Below, one piece after another: positions 35,217-45,352 of a DNA stretch of 64,000 nt. Position numbers and translations under genes: made by a program. This DNA is from Henriciella sp045287255 (GTDB lineage: Bacteria; Pseudomonadota; Alphaproteobacteria; Caulobacterales; Hyphomonadaceae), in assembly GCF_045287255.1 (NCBI RefSeq), contig NZ_CP137142.1, positions 1,054,001-1,118,000 of the forward strand, read 5' to 3'. The stretch's first letter is position 1, and each line of letters starts with the position of its first letter. The notes beneath the pieces were generated by a model. It searched no databases. It was not told where the DNA came from and saw only the letters and a list, made by a program, of their open reading frames with translations.

Positions 35217-36764
35217 ATGCTTGAAACCGATAGTGATACAGGTTGGGAGGTTGCAGGGGCAAACGATACTCCTGATCTTTCTGAGGCCGAGCTTTCCCTG
35301 ACCATCCATGAGATTATTAACTCAATGGAGCAGGGGGTTCTTGTCTGGTCAAAATGCGGGCGCTGCGAAATGCACAATGAACGCGTTTTCGATATTCTGG
35401 AATTGCGCAGTGATGATATATTTGAGGGACGCATACGGAAGGAGTTTCTGGAGCTTGCGGTTAAACGCGGAGAGATAACCGCAGATGTTGCTGCACAGAC
35501 AGAAGCTCGTTTTCATGAAGCATCCCCGTTTGCATTTGATCGCCAACTGCCCTCCGGGCGTGTCGTAAACACGACGGCGCGGCCTATGAGTTCCGGGCGT
35601 TTTGTTGTGACGTTTAGCGATGTCACCGAAGCACGGCAAAACCAGAGACAATTGCGAGCGGCCAAGCTTGAGGCTGAACAAGCCAGTGAAAACGCCCGCA
35701 AATCTCTTGTGCTTGAAAAAGCACGGCGGCGGCAAACGCGACTGCTTTCAGAGTTCGATGAATGGCTTCATTGCTGCAAATCGCTTGATGAGCTTCTACG
35801 TGTTCTTGGCATCTTCATGGAGCGGCTCTTACCGGGTTCTTCGGGGCAGCTCTATGTCTATAGCAACTCACGTGATGTCCTTGATGGGAAGTGTTCCTGG
35901 AATACGGATAGTTTGCTTGAATTTATCGAGCCTGATGACTGTTGGTCACTCAGGCGTGGACGCCCGTATTCGTATGGAACCAGTGATGTCAATTTGACCT
36001 GCACCCATGTCGATGATGACGGCGGTGTCGAGACTATTGGTGAGTATCTCTGCATTCCAATTCTGGCGCATGGCGACACTGTTGGCCTGATGCATATCCG
36101 GTATGCCAAAGGCTCCAATATGCTCAAGGGCAATGACACGGCTGACGCTCAAGCGTCTACAACGCATCAGTTCGCCATTCAGTGCGCCGAACATATCAGT
36201 CTGGCGATTGCGAATGTGAAGCTTAGGGATCAGTTGCAAGATCAATCAACCAAGGATTCGCTGACAGGCTTGTTCAATCGGCGATATTTCCTCGACAGTA
36301 TGCGCTCTGCGATTGCTCATGCAGAACGGAAAGATACAAAGCTTGCTGTGCTGACGATCGATGCGGACAACTTCAAGCGTTTCAACGACAATCACGGACA
36401 TGATGCAGGTGATCTGGTTTTGAGAATGATCTCAAAATCGATGATGGCGTCTTGTAAGGGGGGACAGGTGCCCAGCCGATTGGGGGGCGAGGAGTTCGCT
36501 ATCCTTTTACCGGATATGGATGTCGATAAAGCTGTCGAATTTGCCGAAGAGTTCCGCCGCACGATTGAGGCGCAAGTTGTTCGCTATGCTGGGGCAGACC
36601 TTCCACAGGTTACGGTATCACTTGGTGTATCGGAATACCCAACCCATGGCTCAGAACCTCAGGAGCTTCTGAAAACCGCTGATGTTGCTTTGTATCACGC
36701 AAAGTCACAGGGGCGGAACCAAACATGCGTACCCGAAGACAGCCCAGACTGCTCCGCGGGTTAA
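35217..36764 (+). CDS. Diguanylate cyclase with PAS and GAF-like sensor domains
   Basis: 515 residues: a PAS-type domain (about 20-130, containing MEQGVLVWSKCGRCEMHN), a coiled segment, a GAF-like domain (about 180-330) and a C-terminal GGDEF domain (about 345-505) with an active GGEEF at about 423-427. It would make cyclic di-GMP in the cytoplasm. The RxxD inhibitory site expected just upstream is absent, so product feedback may be missing. It sits in opposite orientation between trpDC and trpGE and has no obvious tie to them. Confidence 0.92.
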   Translation: MLETDSDTGWEVAGANDTPDLSEAELSLTIHEIINSMEQGVLVWSKCGRCEMHNERVFDILELRSDDIFEGRIRKEFLELAVKRGEITADVAAQTEARFHEASPFAFDRQLPSGRVVNTTARPMSSGRFVVTFSDVTEARQNQRQLRAAKLEAEQASENARKSLVLEKARRRQTRLLSEFDEWLHCCKSLDELLRVLGIFMERLLPGSSGQLYVYSNSRDVLDGKCSWNTDSLLEFIEPDDCWSLRRGRPYSYGTSDVNLTCTHVDDDGGVETIGEYLCIPILAHGDTVGLMHIRYAKGSNMLKGNDTADAQASTTHQFAIQCAEHISLAIANVKLRDQLQDQSTKDSLTGLFNRRYFLDSMRSAIAHAERKDTKLAVLTIDADNFKRFNDNHGHDAGDLVLRMISKSMMASCKGGQVPSRLGGEEFAILLPDMDVDKAVEFAEEFRRTIEAQVVRYAGADLPQVTVSLGVSEYPTHGSEPQELLKTADVALYHAKSQGRNQTCVPEDSPDCSAG

Positions 36765-36798
36765 ACGCCGGGACTACTCGTCTCCCTGTAAAACTGAT

Positions 36799-37371
36799 TT
36801 AGCTGGCCAGAAAATTCTTCAGCATTGCATGTCCATGCTCGGTCAGGATGCTTTCGGGATGAAACTGGACACCATAAACGGGGCGACTGACATGATGGAC
36901 AGCCATAATTTCACCATCCTCTGTGAAGGCATCGGCAATGAGCGTTTCTGGCAAATCCTCTGCTCGGATTGAGAGCGAGTGATAACGCACCACGTCAAAG
37001 GTTTCCGGCAGGTCTTTGAAGAGTGGGCCACCTTTATGCGTAATTGGGCTGATCTTGCCGTGGCGAATTTCCTTCGACGTGATGATCTTGCCGCCTTCGG
37101 CTTGGCCGATGCTCTGATGACCAAGGCAAACCCCCAGGATTGGCAAATCTGCGGGGGCGCGCTGGACCAGTTCAACGCAAATGCCTGCTTCATTTGGCGT
37201 ACAGGGCCCGGGAGACAGGACGATCCCGTCCGGCTTTTGAGCCAGAACCTGATCAACGGTCAGTTTGTCATTACGCACGACCGTTGTCTTAGCACCGATC
37301 TCTTCGAGATAGTGGACAAGGTTCCACGTGAACGAGTCATAATTGTCGATGACGAGAATATTTTTCATCAT
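36799..37371 (-). CDS. trpG: Anthranilate synthase component II (glutamine amidotransferase)
   Basis: 190-residue class I glutamine amidotransferase that feeds ammonia to TrpE. It has the N-terminal DNYDSFTWNL, the nucleophile in LGVCLGHQ (about Cys83) and the HPES motif near 170. Overlaps trpE by four bases. May also serve folate synthesis as PabA, since no separate pabA is seen here. Confidence 0.95.
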   Translation of the reverse strand: MMKNILVIDNYDSFTWNLVHYLEEIGAKTTVVRNDKLTVDQVLAQKPDGIVLSPGPCTPNEAGICVELVQRAPADLPILGVCLGHQSIGQAEGGKIITSKEIRHGKISPITHKGGPLFKDLPETFDVVRYHSLSIRAEDLPETLIADAFTEDGEIMAVHHVSRPVYGVQFHPESILTEHGHAMLKNFLAS

Positions 37372-38816
37372 TGGTCAAACTCATACGTGGCGGCCAAAGC
37401 TGCGGCTTTCTTAAGCGCATTGGCTTTGTGAACGGTCTCGTCAAATTCATATTGCGGGTCAGAGTCGAGCACGACCCCGCCGCCAGCCTGAATATGAAGA
37501 TTGCCGTCTTTCAGCACAGCCGTACGCAGGGCGATACAGGTGTCGAGATCGCCATTCCAGCCAAAATATCCAATCGCGCCGCCATAGATTCCGCGAGAGT
37601 TTTGCTCCAACTCGTCAATAATCTGCATGGCGCGGATCTTGGGAGCGCCAGATACTGTTCCGGCAGGCAAACCTGCGAGCAGGGCGTCGACGGCATCGAG
37701 CCCTTCACGCAGATCACCCTCAACATGGCTGACAATATGCATGACATGGCTATAGCGCTCGACGATGAAGCGCTCAGTCACCTCTACGCTGCCATAAGCA
37801 GCGACCCGGCCAACATCATTTCGGCCAAGGTCAAGCAGCATTAGGTGCTCAGCAATCTCTTTCTGATCGGCCAGAAGGTCGGCCTTGCGCTCAGCATCGA
37901 TGACTGGATCGCCAGAGCGTGGCCGGGTTCCGGCAATTGGCCGAATAGCGACGCGGCCATCACGCACACGCACCAGAATTTCCGGGCTGGATCCAACCAG
38001 ACGCACGTCCCCAAGGTTCATGTGAAACATGAAGGCCGAAGGGTTCAGGCGGCGCAGTGCACGATAGAAGCTGATCGACTTGCGCTTGTAGGGCGCGCTG
38101 AAGCGCTGACTCGGCACAACCTGAAAGATGTCACCAGCTTTGATATAATCGCGGGCGGTTTCGACCATATCGAAATACTGGTCTTTCGTTGTGTTCGACT
38201 CAAAGTCGAGTTCTTCGCTTTCGCCGTCTCTGGGGCTGAGCGGAAGCGGGCTTTCCAACGCGTTTTCAACATTATCCAGCAGCCGGGCAATGTGAGCTTC
38301 CTCGCCCTTGCTGTAGCGCCCAATCAAGAGGAGCTCCTGATAAAGGTGATCAAAGATCAGAACCACGCCAGGTATGATCAAAAGTGCTTCGGGCACCTCA
38401 AGCGCATCTGGCTTGGTGATGCTGACGGGCTCAACATGCTGAATGAAGTCATAGCCGATATAGCCAAAGGCGCCGCTTGCCATTGGGGGAAGGTCTGCTT
38501 CGCCTTCAGGCATGATCGCGCGGGCACTTTCTGCAAATTCCCGCAAGGCATCTCTGGGTGAAGCATCAAGCTTTTGCGCTTCAACAAAAGCAATATTTTC
38601 GCTGACTTCACCAATGCCATCTTTGACGCGCATCCATTGGCGTGGTGCCAGACCAATGAAGGAATAGCGGCCAAGTCGCTCACCACCATGGATGGATTCA
38701 AACAGAAAGGTGCCTGGAGTGTCAGCACCCAATTTCATCATCGCACTCACAGGGGTTTCAATATCCCCTGGTCGCCGCCGGATGATTAAGTGATCACGGC
38801 CTTGAGTGTTCGTCAT
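37368..38816 (-). CDS. trpE: Anthranilate synthase component I
   Basis: 482 residues. Converts chorismate and ammonia to anthranilate. Chorismate-binding core motifs such as IRPIAGTRPRSGD, DLGRNDVGRV and GTVSGAPKIRAM are present, and an LLESI-like feedback segment appears as FLFESIHGG (about 37-45). ATGA-type overlaps link it to the foldase gene upstream and to trpG downstream, giving one foldase-trpE-trpG operon. Confidence 0.95.
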   Translation of the reverse strand: MTNTQGRDHLIIRRRPGDIETPVSAMMKLGADTPGTFLFESIHGGERLGRYSFIGLAPRQWMRVKDGIGEVSENIAFVEAQKLDASPRDALREFAESARAIMPEGEADLPPMASGAFGYIGYDFIQHVEPVSITKPDALEVPEALLIIPGVVLIFDHLYQELLLIGRYSKGEEAHIARLLDNVENALESPLPLSPRDGESEELDFESNTTKDQYFDMVETARDYIKAGDIFQVVPSQRFSAPYKRKSISFYRALRRLNPSAFMFHMNLGDVRLVGSSPEILVRVRDGRVAIRPIAGTRPRSGDPVIDAERKADLLADQKEIAEHLMLLDLGRNDVGRVAAYGSVEVTERFIVERYSHVMHIVSHVEGDLREGLDAVDALLAGLPAGTVSGAPKIRAMQIIDELEQNSRGIYGGAIGYFGWNGDLDTCIALRTAVLKDGNLHIQAGGGVVLDSDPQYEFDETVHKANALKKAAALAATYEFDQ

Positions 38817-40711
38817 TGAACAGGTGCGATTCGGCGCTTGTAAGCGTCTAGAGCTGCCGGATTGGTCTCAAGCTCCATTTCAGACTGAATTTCCAGGAAG
38901 AAGGCTTCAAACAGGTCACCTGACAATTGCTCTTGCATCCCGACTGAGGCGCTCTCCGCCAAAATATCCAGCGTCTCCGGGGCTGGACGGTCGATAACGG
39001 TTGCTTGCAGGATAATCATTTGCCCTGGCAGGCCCGGACCAGAGATCACGTCGCCTTCAGCATCAATTTCGAACAGACCATTGATCAACTGGGGCGGCAG
39101 ATTGGCTTGTGGATTGGCTCGTGAGAGCGGGCGAGGGTTGGACTCCAGCACGGCATCGTAACGCGCTGCTTCCTCTGCAAGGGTCGATTCACCACTTGCC
39201 ATGCGGCTTTCAATCTCGCCAGCAACAGCTTGCAACTGATCAGACTGCTGTTGCAGACGCCAGGCAACAGCCAGACGATCTTCAACTTCTTCAAATTCAG
39301 GCATGCGTTCAGGGATGATCTGGTCAACGCGAGCAAGCCATGTGACTTCATCCTCGCCAAAGCGCTCAGTGGTGCGTCCCTCCTGACGGTCAAAAGCCTG
39401 TTGTAGCAATTGCGGATACTCGGCGAGGGGGCTGTAAAACGCGCCTGAGGCTGAAACACCGCGACGGTCAACAGGGGCAAAAGTCAACACAGGCGCACCG
39501 AGCTGAGTGGCGATTTCTTCAAGGCTTGCGCCAGTTCCGATCAAGTCGTCAAAACGAGGCAGCGCATCATAAAAAAGGTTCACGGCCTGCTCACGCGCAA
39601 GCTCAGCTTCAATCTCATCTCTGACGAGTTCAAACGGTGTGGCTTCGCCCGGCGTAATGCTTTCCAGACGGATAACGGTCCATGCCGAACCAATTTGAAC
39701 AGGTCCGTGCAGTGAGTTCGGGGCTGAGACGCGGCTGAAAACTTGCTGAGCAAAGCGGGCATCGGCAATGCCATCCTGCTGTGTCGTGCGTGTATTCGAG
39801 CTTAGGAGCGCTGTCAGGTCACTGGCGGTTGCGCCACCTGCAATACGGCCAAGAGCATCTCGCGCTTCTGCTTCAGTCTGAAACTGAAACTCGGTTATCG
39901 TGCGGCTATCCGGGCCTGTGTAACGCTCTGGTTTGTAAGCTTCATAAAAGCCGATCAGATCATCTTCGGAAAACTCAGCCTGACCTGTAAAATCATCAAC
40001 CGAAACGCGGAGTAGTGTGATTTGTCGGCGCTCTGGTTCACGCAGAGCATCCGTACGCGAATCGTAGAGCGTGCGTAAATCTTCTTCTGTCGGTTCACCA
40101 ATTTCCGGCAGCGCGTCTTCTCGAAGGGCAAACCAGCTTGCGCTGCGAAGTTCGCCCGTGAAAGAGGCTTCAATTCTGGCTAGAGCATTTGGAACGCTCA
40201 GCCCTGAGGCCGGTAGCATACGCAAACGATTGATTGTCAGGTCCCGCTCAATCGTGTCTTCGAACGTGCGGGGGGTGAAACCATTGAAATCGATCAACTG
40301 GCGGTACTGGTTCGGATCAAACACACCCGTTGTATCTCGGAAGGCTGGATCCTGAGTAATTGTCTTCTGAATGACATCCTGCGTTGCTGTGATACCAAGC
40401 TTGTCGCCGTAAGCGCGTAGGGCAAGATTGAATTGCTCGCGATTGTAAATCTGGTCGATCAGGCCCCGTTCCAGCGCCTGTTCTTTTGAGATCGCGCGAC
40501 CGCGGTCATCTTCCGCGTTACGCAATTCACGCTCAACAATTCTATCAAACTGCGTATCAGAAAGCGTACGCTGTCCGGCACCAGCCAGATTGTTTCCCAA
40601 CCCGCCGCTGAAGACATCGGTCACGCCCCAGCCTGCCATGGCAATGATCACGAGACCAAAAACCAAAAGGCCCAGTTTTGAGCGGAGCATACTGCGCATA
40701 AGGGTAAGCAT
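38813..40711 (-). CDS. PpiD-like membrane-anchored periplasmic foldase
   Basis: 632 residues: one N-terminal membrane helix (about 10-35), a SurA-N-like helical domain, a parvulin-type PPIase region (about 240-360) and a long C-terminal part, the layout of PpiD/SurA_N_3 proteins that help outer-membrane proteins fold. The parvulin domain looks divergent, so catalysis is uncertain. Gene order foldase-trpE-trpG, divergent from tpiA, is common in alphaproteobacteria. Confidence 0.88.
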   Translation of the reverse strand: MLTLMRSMLRSKLGLLVFGLVIIAMAGWGVTDVFSGGLGNNLAGAGQRTLSDTQFDRIVERELRNAEDDRGRAISKEQALERGLIDQIYNREQFNLALRAYGDKLGITATQDVIQKTITQDPAFRDTTGVFDPNQYRQLIDFNGFTPRTFEDTIERDLTINRLRMLPASGLSVPNALARIEASFTGELRSASWFALREDALPEIGEPTEEDLRTLYDSRTDALREPERRQITLLRVSVDDFTGQAEFSEDDLIGFYEAYKPERYTGPDSRTITEFQFQTEAEARDALGRIAGGATASDLTALLSSNTRTTQQDGIADARFAQQVFSRVSAPNSLHGPVQIGSAWTVIRLESITPGEATPFELVRDEIEAELAREQAVNLFYDALPRFDDLIGTGASLEEIATQLGAPVLTFAPVDRRGVSASGAFYSPLAEYPQLLQQAFDRQEGRTTERFGEDEVTWLARVDQIIPERMPEFEEVEDRLAVAWRLQQQSDQLQAVAGEIESRMASGESTLAEEAARYDAVLESNPRPLSRANPQANLPPQLINGLFEIDAEGDVISGPGLPGQMIILQATVIDRPAPETLDILAESASVGMQEQLSGDLFEAFFLEIQSEMELETNPAALDAYKRRIAPVQ

Positions 40712-40797
40712 GAACGGGTTCTTCTCTTAAGGTCGGTTGTTACTCTGTCAGATGCTTGCTAGGCGAGCACGCTAACTTGTTCAAGACGGGGCATCAC

Positions 40798-41547
40798 ATG
40801 GTTCGACCACTGATCGCGGGAAACTGGAAAATGAATGGGCTAAAATCAGCCCTTGCTGAGGTTGAAGCCGTTAACACGGCTTTGGCTGATTATCCAGACA
40901 AGGCTGATTGCCTGATCTGCCCACCTGCAACACTTGTTGCAGCCATGGCCACGAAAGCCAGCGCGCGTCTGAAGGTTGGTGGCCAGTACTGCCATAATAA
41001 ATCAAGCGGGGCGCATACCGGAGATATTTCTGCCGAGATGCTGGCTGATGCCGGTGCAAGCTACGTGATTGTCGGGCATTCAGAGCGCCGTGATGATCAT
41101 GCCGAGCGCAGCGCCTTTGTGAAATCACAGGCTAAGGCGGCTTTGCAGGCTGGGTTAATTCCGATCGTTTGCGTAGGAGAGGATTATCAACAACGGGCAA
41201 AGGGGGAGACGGCAGAAGTGATTGAGCGTGTGATGCGCAAGTCCCTTCCGGAGCTTTCCGAGAATGCCCCTGGATTGGTGGTTGCATACGAACCAAAATG
41301 GGCAATTGGGACAGGCGAAATCCCAACCATGGCAGAGATTGGTGAAGTTCACGCCCTGATTCGGCGCGTTCTCATTGATGCCTATGGTGAGGTCGGGCGC
41401 TCAATGCCGATCCTGTACGGCGGTTCGATGAAGCCGGGCAATGCAGCAGAAATTTTGGCTGTGCCAGAGGTCAATGGTGGATTGATTGGCGGTGCGAGCT
41501 TGAAGGCGGCTGATTTCATGGCCATTTACGAGACTGCAATCCAGTAG
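40798..41547 (+). CDS. tpiA: Triosephosphate isomerase
   Basis: 249-residue TIM barrel interconverting dihydroxyacetone phosphate and glyceraldehyde 3-phosphate. N-terminal IAGNWKMNG (catalytic Lys), GHSERR (His near 96) and the catalytic Glu with hinge loop in YEPKWAIGTG are intact, as is YGGSMKPGN. The ATG at 40798 gives the standard N-terminus. First of tpiA-secG-pyrG. Confidence 0.97.
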   Translation: MVRPLIAGNWKMNGLKSALAEVEAVNTALADYPDKADCLICPPATLVAAMATKASARLKVGGQYCHNKSSGAHTGDISAEMLADAGASYVIVGHSERRDDHAERSAFVKSQAKAALQAGLIPIVCVGEDYQQRAKGETAEVIERVMRKSLPELSENAPGLVVAYEPKWAIGTGEIPTMAEIGEVHALIRRVLIDAYGEVGRSMPILYGGSMKPGNAAEILAVPEVNGGLIGGASLKAADFMAIYETAIQ

Positions 41548-41625
41548 GACTGACCCGCAGGGGTTGGCGCGCCGTCACTTTGCGCGTAAGTCCCGCCAAT
41601 TGAATTTCGGAAGGCCCTTGCCGCT

Positions 41626-42072
41626 ATGACAACTGTTATCCTCGTCATTCATATTCTTGTATCTGCGGTTCTGATCGCGGTTGTCCTGATGCAACGCTCT
41701 GAAGGCGGTGCGCTGGGGATTGGCGGCGGTGGCGGCGGCGGTGGTGGCCTGATGAGTGGTCGCGGTGTTGCCGGCACGCTGGTGCGTACGACGATTATCT
41801 TTGGCGCAATCTTCTTTATCACAAGCATCGGCCTGACGACGATTGCCAGCCGTAGCGGTGATCCGCGCACAGATATTGAGCGTGAGCTGGATGACGAGTT
41901 TGGCGGCGCTGCAGACATCGCTCTCGGCGATGATCCAACCAGCCGGAGTGTGATTGAAGCCGATGACTTGCTGGGCACAGGCTCTTCCGACCCGCTGGCT
42001 GATGAGGGGCAACCTTCGACAGATGTTCCCGCTGACCCAGCTTCCGAAGACCCACTCGCTGATCCACAATAA
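41626..42072 (+). CDS. secG: Preprotein translocase subunit SecG
   Basis: 148 residues. Two membrane helices (about 2-24 and 52-73) flank LMQRSEGGALGIGG followed by a nine-glycine run, typical of alphaproteobacterial SecG. The acidic C-terminal tail of about 75 residues is cytoplasmic and low in complexity. It assists SecYE-mediated export. Between tpiA and pyrG. Confidence 0.93.
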   Translation: MTTVILVIHILVSAVLIAVVLMQRSEGGALGIGGGGGGGGGLMSGRGVAGTLVRTTIIFGAIFFITSIGLTTIASRSGDPRTDIERELDDEFGGAADIALGDDPTSRSVIEADDLLGTGSSDPLADEGQPSTDVPADPASEDPLADPQ

Positions 42073-42134
42073 CCTTCAGAAAGGGCGTTCTCTTACGCTG
42101 TAGGCGCACGCCGAATCAGGCAATCTAGATTCCC

Positions 42135-43769
42135 ATGACTCGCTATATTTTCATTACTGGCGGCGTGGTGTCCTCTTTGGGCAAGGGTATCGCCTCCGCG
42201 GCACTCGGAGCTTTGCTACAGGCGCGGGGTTACAAGGTTCGCCTCCGCAAGCTGGACCCTTATCTGAATGTCGATCCCGGAACGATGAGCCCGCGCCAGC
42301 ATGGCGAGGTTTTTGTGACCGATGATGGCGCTGAGACCGACCTCGATCTCGGCCATTATGAGCGCTTTACCGGCGTTTCAGCGCGCCAGTCAGATAATAT
42401 TACAACAGGCCGCATTTACTCGACGATTATCGAGAAAGAACGCCGCGGTGACTATCTTGGCGCGACCATTCAGGTCATTCCGCATGTGACCAATGAGATC
42501 AAAGATTTCGTGCTCTCTGATGCCGGGGAAGGCGTTGATTTCGTTCTCTGCGAGATCGGCGGTACAGTTGGCGATATTGAAGGTCTGCCTTTCTTTGAAG
42601 CGATCCGCCAGCTTGGCCAGGAACTTGGCCCGCAGCGCGCCTGTTTCATTCACCTAACCTTATTGCCTTACATCCCGGCAGCGGGGGAAATGAAAACCAA
42701 GCCGACCCAACACTCTGTTAAAGAGCTACGGTCTATCGGTATTCAACCGCAAATCCTGCTCTGCCGTTGCGATCGCCCGATCCCGGAAAATGAAAAGGGT
42801 AAGATTGCCAGCTTCTGTAATGTCCGCCCCAGCAGTGTGATCGAAGCGCGCGATGTCGGCCATATCTATGATGTGCCTGCCGCTTATCATGCAGAGGGAT
42901 TGGATGATGAGCTGCTCTGGCATTTTGGTCTGAGCGATGCGCCCGAGCCTGATCTCAGCCAATGGCAACGCATTGCCGAGACCGTCCATAATCCTGATGG
43001 CGAAGTGAATATTGGGCTTGTCGGTAAATATGTTGATGTGCCGGATGCCTATAAGTCCGTGATGGAAGCGCTGACCCATGGCGGTCTCGCCAATACGGTG
43101 AAGGTCAATATCAACCTGATCGACAGCGAAGCCTTCGATGATGATACGGCCCCCATTGATGTGCTTGAGGGCATTCATGGCATCATCCTTCCCGGTGGAT
43201 TCGGCGAACGCGGCGCACGCGGGAAAATGCGTGCAGCCCGGTTTGCGCGGGAACGCAAGGTTCCTTGCTTCGGCATTTGCTACGGGATGCAGCTTTCCGT
43301 CGTTGAGGCGGCGAGAAATCTTGCAGGCATTGAAGATGCCGCCACAACCGAGTTCGGCCCAACCGAGCAACCTATTGTTGGCCTGATGTCGGAGTGGACC
43401 AAGGGCAATGAAAAAGTCACACGCGATGAGACTACGGACATGGGTGGCACCATGCGCCTTGGCGCTTATCCAGCGCGTTTAAAAGAAGGCTCCAAGGTCG
43501 CCGAAGTGTACGGTACGCTCGACATTTCAGAGCGTCACCGCCACCGCTATGAAGTGAACACAGACTATATCGAACGGTTGGAAGCCAAAGGCGTGGTTTT
43601 CTCTGGCATGTCGCCCGATGGTGTTTTGCCTGAAATTATCGAGCTGGCTGATCATCCCTGGTTCATCGCGGTGCAGTACCACCCGGAGCTGAAGTCACGT
43701 CCGTTCGAGCCGCATCCGCTCTTTGCCAGCTTTATTGAGGCTGCGGTCACCCAGAGCCGTCTGGTCTAA
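42135..43769 (+). CDS. pyrG: CTP synthase
   Basis: 544 residues. Makes CTP from UTP, ATP and glutamine. The N-terminal synthase domain (about 1-265) starts MTRYIFITGGVVSSLGKG. The C-terminal class I amidotransferase domain has its nucleophile in FGICYGMQ (C382) and a His-Glu pair near QYHPE. Its stop overlaps that of convergent xseA by four bases. Confidence 0.98.
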   Translation: MTRYIFITGGVVSSLGKGIASAALGALLQARGYKVRLRKLDPYLNVDPGTMSPRQHGEVFVTDDGAETDLDLGHYERFTGVSARQSDNITTGRIYSTIIEKERRGDYLGATIQVIPHVTNEIKDFVLSDAGEGVDFVLCEIGGTVGDIEGLPFFEAIRQLGQELGPQRACFIHLTLLPYIPAAGEMKTKPTQHSVKELRSIGIQPQILLCRCDRPIPENEKGKIASFCNVRPSSVIEARDVGHIYDVPAAYHAEGLDDELLWHFGLSDAPEPDLSQWQRIAETVHNPDGEVNIGLVGKYVDVPDAYKSVMEALTHGGLANTVKVNINLIDSEAFDDDTAPIDVLEGIHGIILPGGFGERGARGKMRAARFARERKVPCFGICYGMQLSVVEAARNLAGIEDAATTEFGPTEQPIVGLMSEWTKGNEKVTRDETTDMGGTMRLGAYPARLKEGSKVAEVYGTLDISERHRHRYEVNTDYIERLEAKGVVFSGMSPDGVLPEIIELADHPWFIAVQYHPELKSRPFEPHPLFASFIEAAVTQSRLV

Positions 43770-45313
43770 AGCAACTGCCCCTGACTATCGTCAGATTTAG
43801 GGACTGGTTTTGGCTTCGCGGGTTTCTTCTTTTTCGGCTTCGGTGGCGTTGATCCCGTTGTGGTCACTGCCAGATCACCATCGCCGAGGGTCACGGTCAG
43901 CGGTGTGCCTGTGCCAACCCCGCCCACGCCGCGTAACAAGTGCCCTTCATCTGTGCGAACGATCGCATAGCCCCGTTTCAGGGTAGCTTGATAGGAGAGG
44001 GTTTCGAGCAGTTTAGCCTCTGCCTGTAGAGCACTTGCCTTTCGCTCCATAATTCGATCCAGAGCCGGGCGCGCGCGGATCGCTGTGCGCTTTAAGTCTT
44101 CGCGCGCGCGCTTTGTATCGGCTTGTAAGGGTTCCGGGCGCAGGCGCGAGGCGATGCGGGAAAAGCTGACTTGTTTGCGCGATACCGCTTGTTTCAGGCC
44201 AGCGCCAAGTCTGGCGGTTGCATTGGCCAGCAGGGCTGTCTTCTCTCGCACAACTTGCTTCGGGCTGATCAGTTTTGCGCTTGCGGCTTCAAGGCGGGCT
44301 TTGCGGCGCTCCAGCAAGGTTTGGGCTGCGCGAGGCAGGCGCTCAGCCGCGGTGTCCAGCCGCTGTCGTTTCGTTTCCAATAGGCGCTCTGGCCTTGGCA
44401 GGCGTGTAGCGGTCAACCGCTCCCCAGCGCGCCGGGTTTGGCGTGTCAGGGCGCGCTTGGTGCGTTGATCCAGCTCATCGACCTGCAGGTGCAATTCAGA
44501 TCGAACCGGCACAGCAATCTCGGCGGCACCTGTCGGTGTAGGCGCGCGGGCGTCAGAGACATAATCGATAAGGGTCGTATCGGTCTCATGCCCAACCGCA
44601 GAGATAAGCGGGATCTCGCTTTCAAACGCTGCGCGAACCACAGCCTCTTCATTAAACGGCCAGAGGTCTTCGATTGACCCGCCTCCACGTCCAACGATCA
44701 ACACGTCGGGCCTGTCTTTCCCCTTCATCGCGTTAAAACCACGGATCGCGCGCTCGATTTGTGGCGCAGCCGTATCGCCCTGAACCAGAGCAGGCCAGAG
44801 GATTACGCGAACCGGGAAACGGTCCTGTATCCGATGCAGGATGTCGCGGATAACCGCGCCAGTTGGCGATGTCACAACGCCAACGATTGAGGGCAGGAAG
44901 GGCAGGGGTTTCTTATGCCGCTGATCAAACAGTCCTTCAGCCGCCAGCTTTTTTTTACGCTCCTCCAGCAGCGCCATCAGCGCGCCAGCTCCGGCGGGTT
45001 GTAAGCTGTCAGCAATCAGTTGGTAGTTCGAGCGCCCCGGATAGGTGGACATGCGCCCGGTTGCGATGACTTCAAGGCCCTCTTCGGGTCTGAAATTCAG
45101 GCGGCCAACCTGACCTTTCCACATAATCGTGTTCAGGACGGCTTTGTCGTCCTTGATGTCAGCGTACATATGGCCGCTGCGCGCGATCGTGACCCGGCCA
45201 AGCTCGCCGCGCACACGCACGCGATCATACGCGGTCTCAATTGTCCGCTTCAAGGCAGCGGATAATTCTGAAACCGTTAGTTCAGCAAGATTGGAAGAAG
45301 GCGAGTCGGACAT
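43766..45313 (-). CDS. xseA: Exodeoxyribonuclease VII large subunit
   Basis: 515 residues: N-terminal OB fold (about 8-105), the catalytic domain with VGVVTSPTGAVIRDI and IVGRGGGSIEDLWPFNEE, a long coiled arm rich in Arg/Lys, and a Lys-Pro-rich C-terminal tail (PKPKKKKPAKPKPVPK). Degrades single-stranded DNA with the small subunit XseB, which is not in this window. Confidence 0.96.
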   Translation of the reverse strand: MSDSPSSNLAELTVSELSAALKRTIETAYDRVRVRGELGRVTIARSGHMYADIKDDKAVLNTIMWKGQVGRLNFRPEEGLEVIATGRMSTYPGRSNYQLIADSLQPAGAGALMALLEERKKKLAAEGLFDQRHKKPLPFLPSIVGVVTSPTGAVIRDILHRIQDRFPVRVILWPALVQGDTAAPQIERAIRGFNAMKGKDRPDVLIVGRGGGSIEDLWPFNEEAVVRAAFESEIPLISAVGHETDTTLIDYVSDARAPTPTGAAEIAVPVRSELHLQVDELDQRTKRALTRQTRRAGERLTATRLPRPERLLETKRQRLDTAAERLPRAAQTLLERRKARLEAASAKLISPKQVVREKTALLANATARLGAGLKQAVSRKQVSFSRIASRLRPEPLQADTKRAREDLKRTAIRARPALDRIMERKASALQAEAKLLETLSYQATLKRGYAIVRTDEGHLLRGVGGVGTGTPLTVTLGDGDLAVTTTGSTPPKPKKKKPAKPKPVPKSDDSQGQLL

Positions 45314-45352
45314 GGAGTGAGTTTAGGCGGCTAAAACGTGAACGTCACCCAC

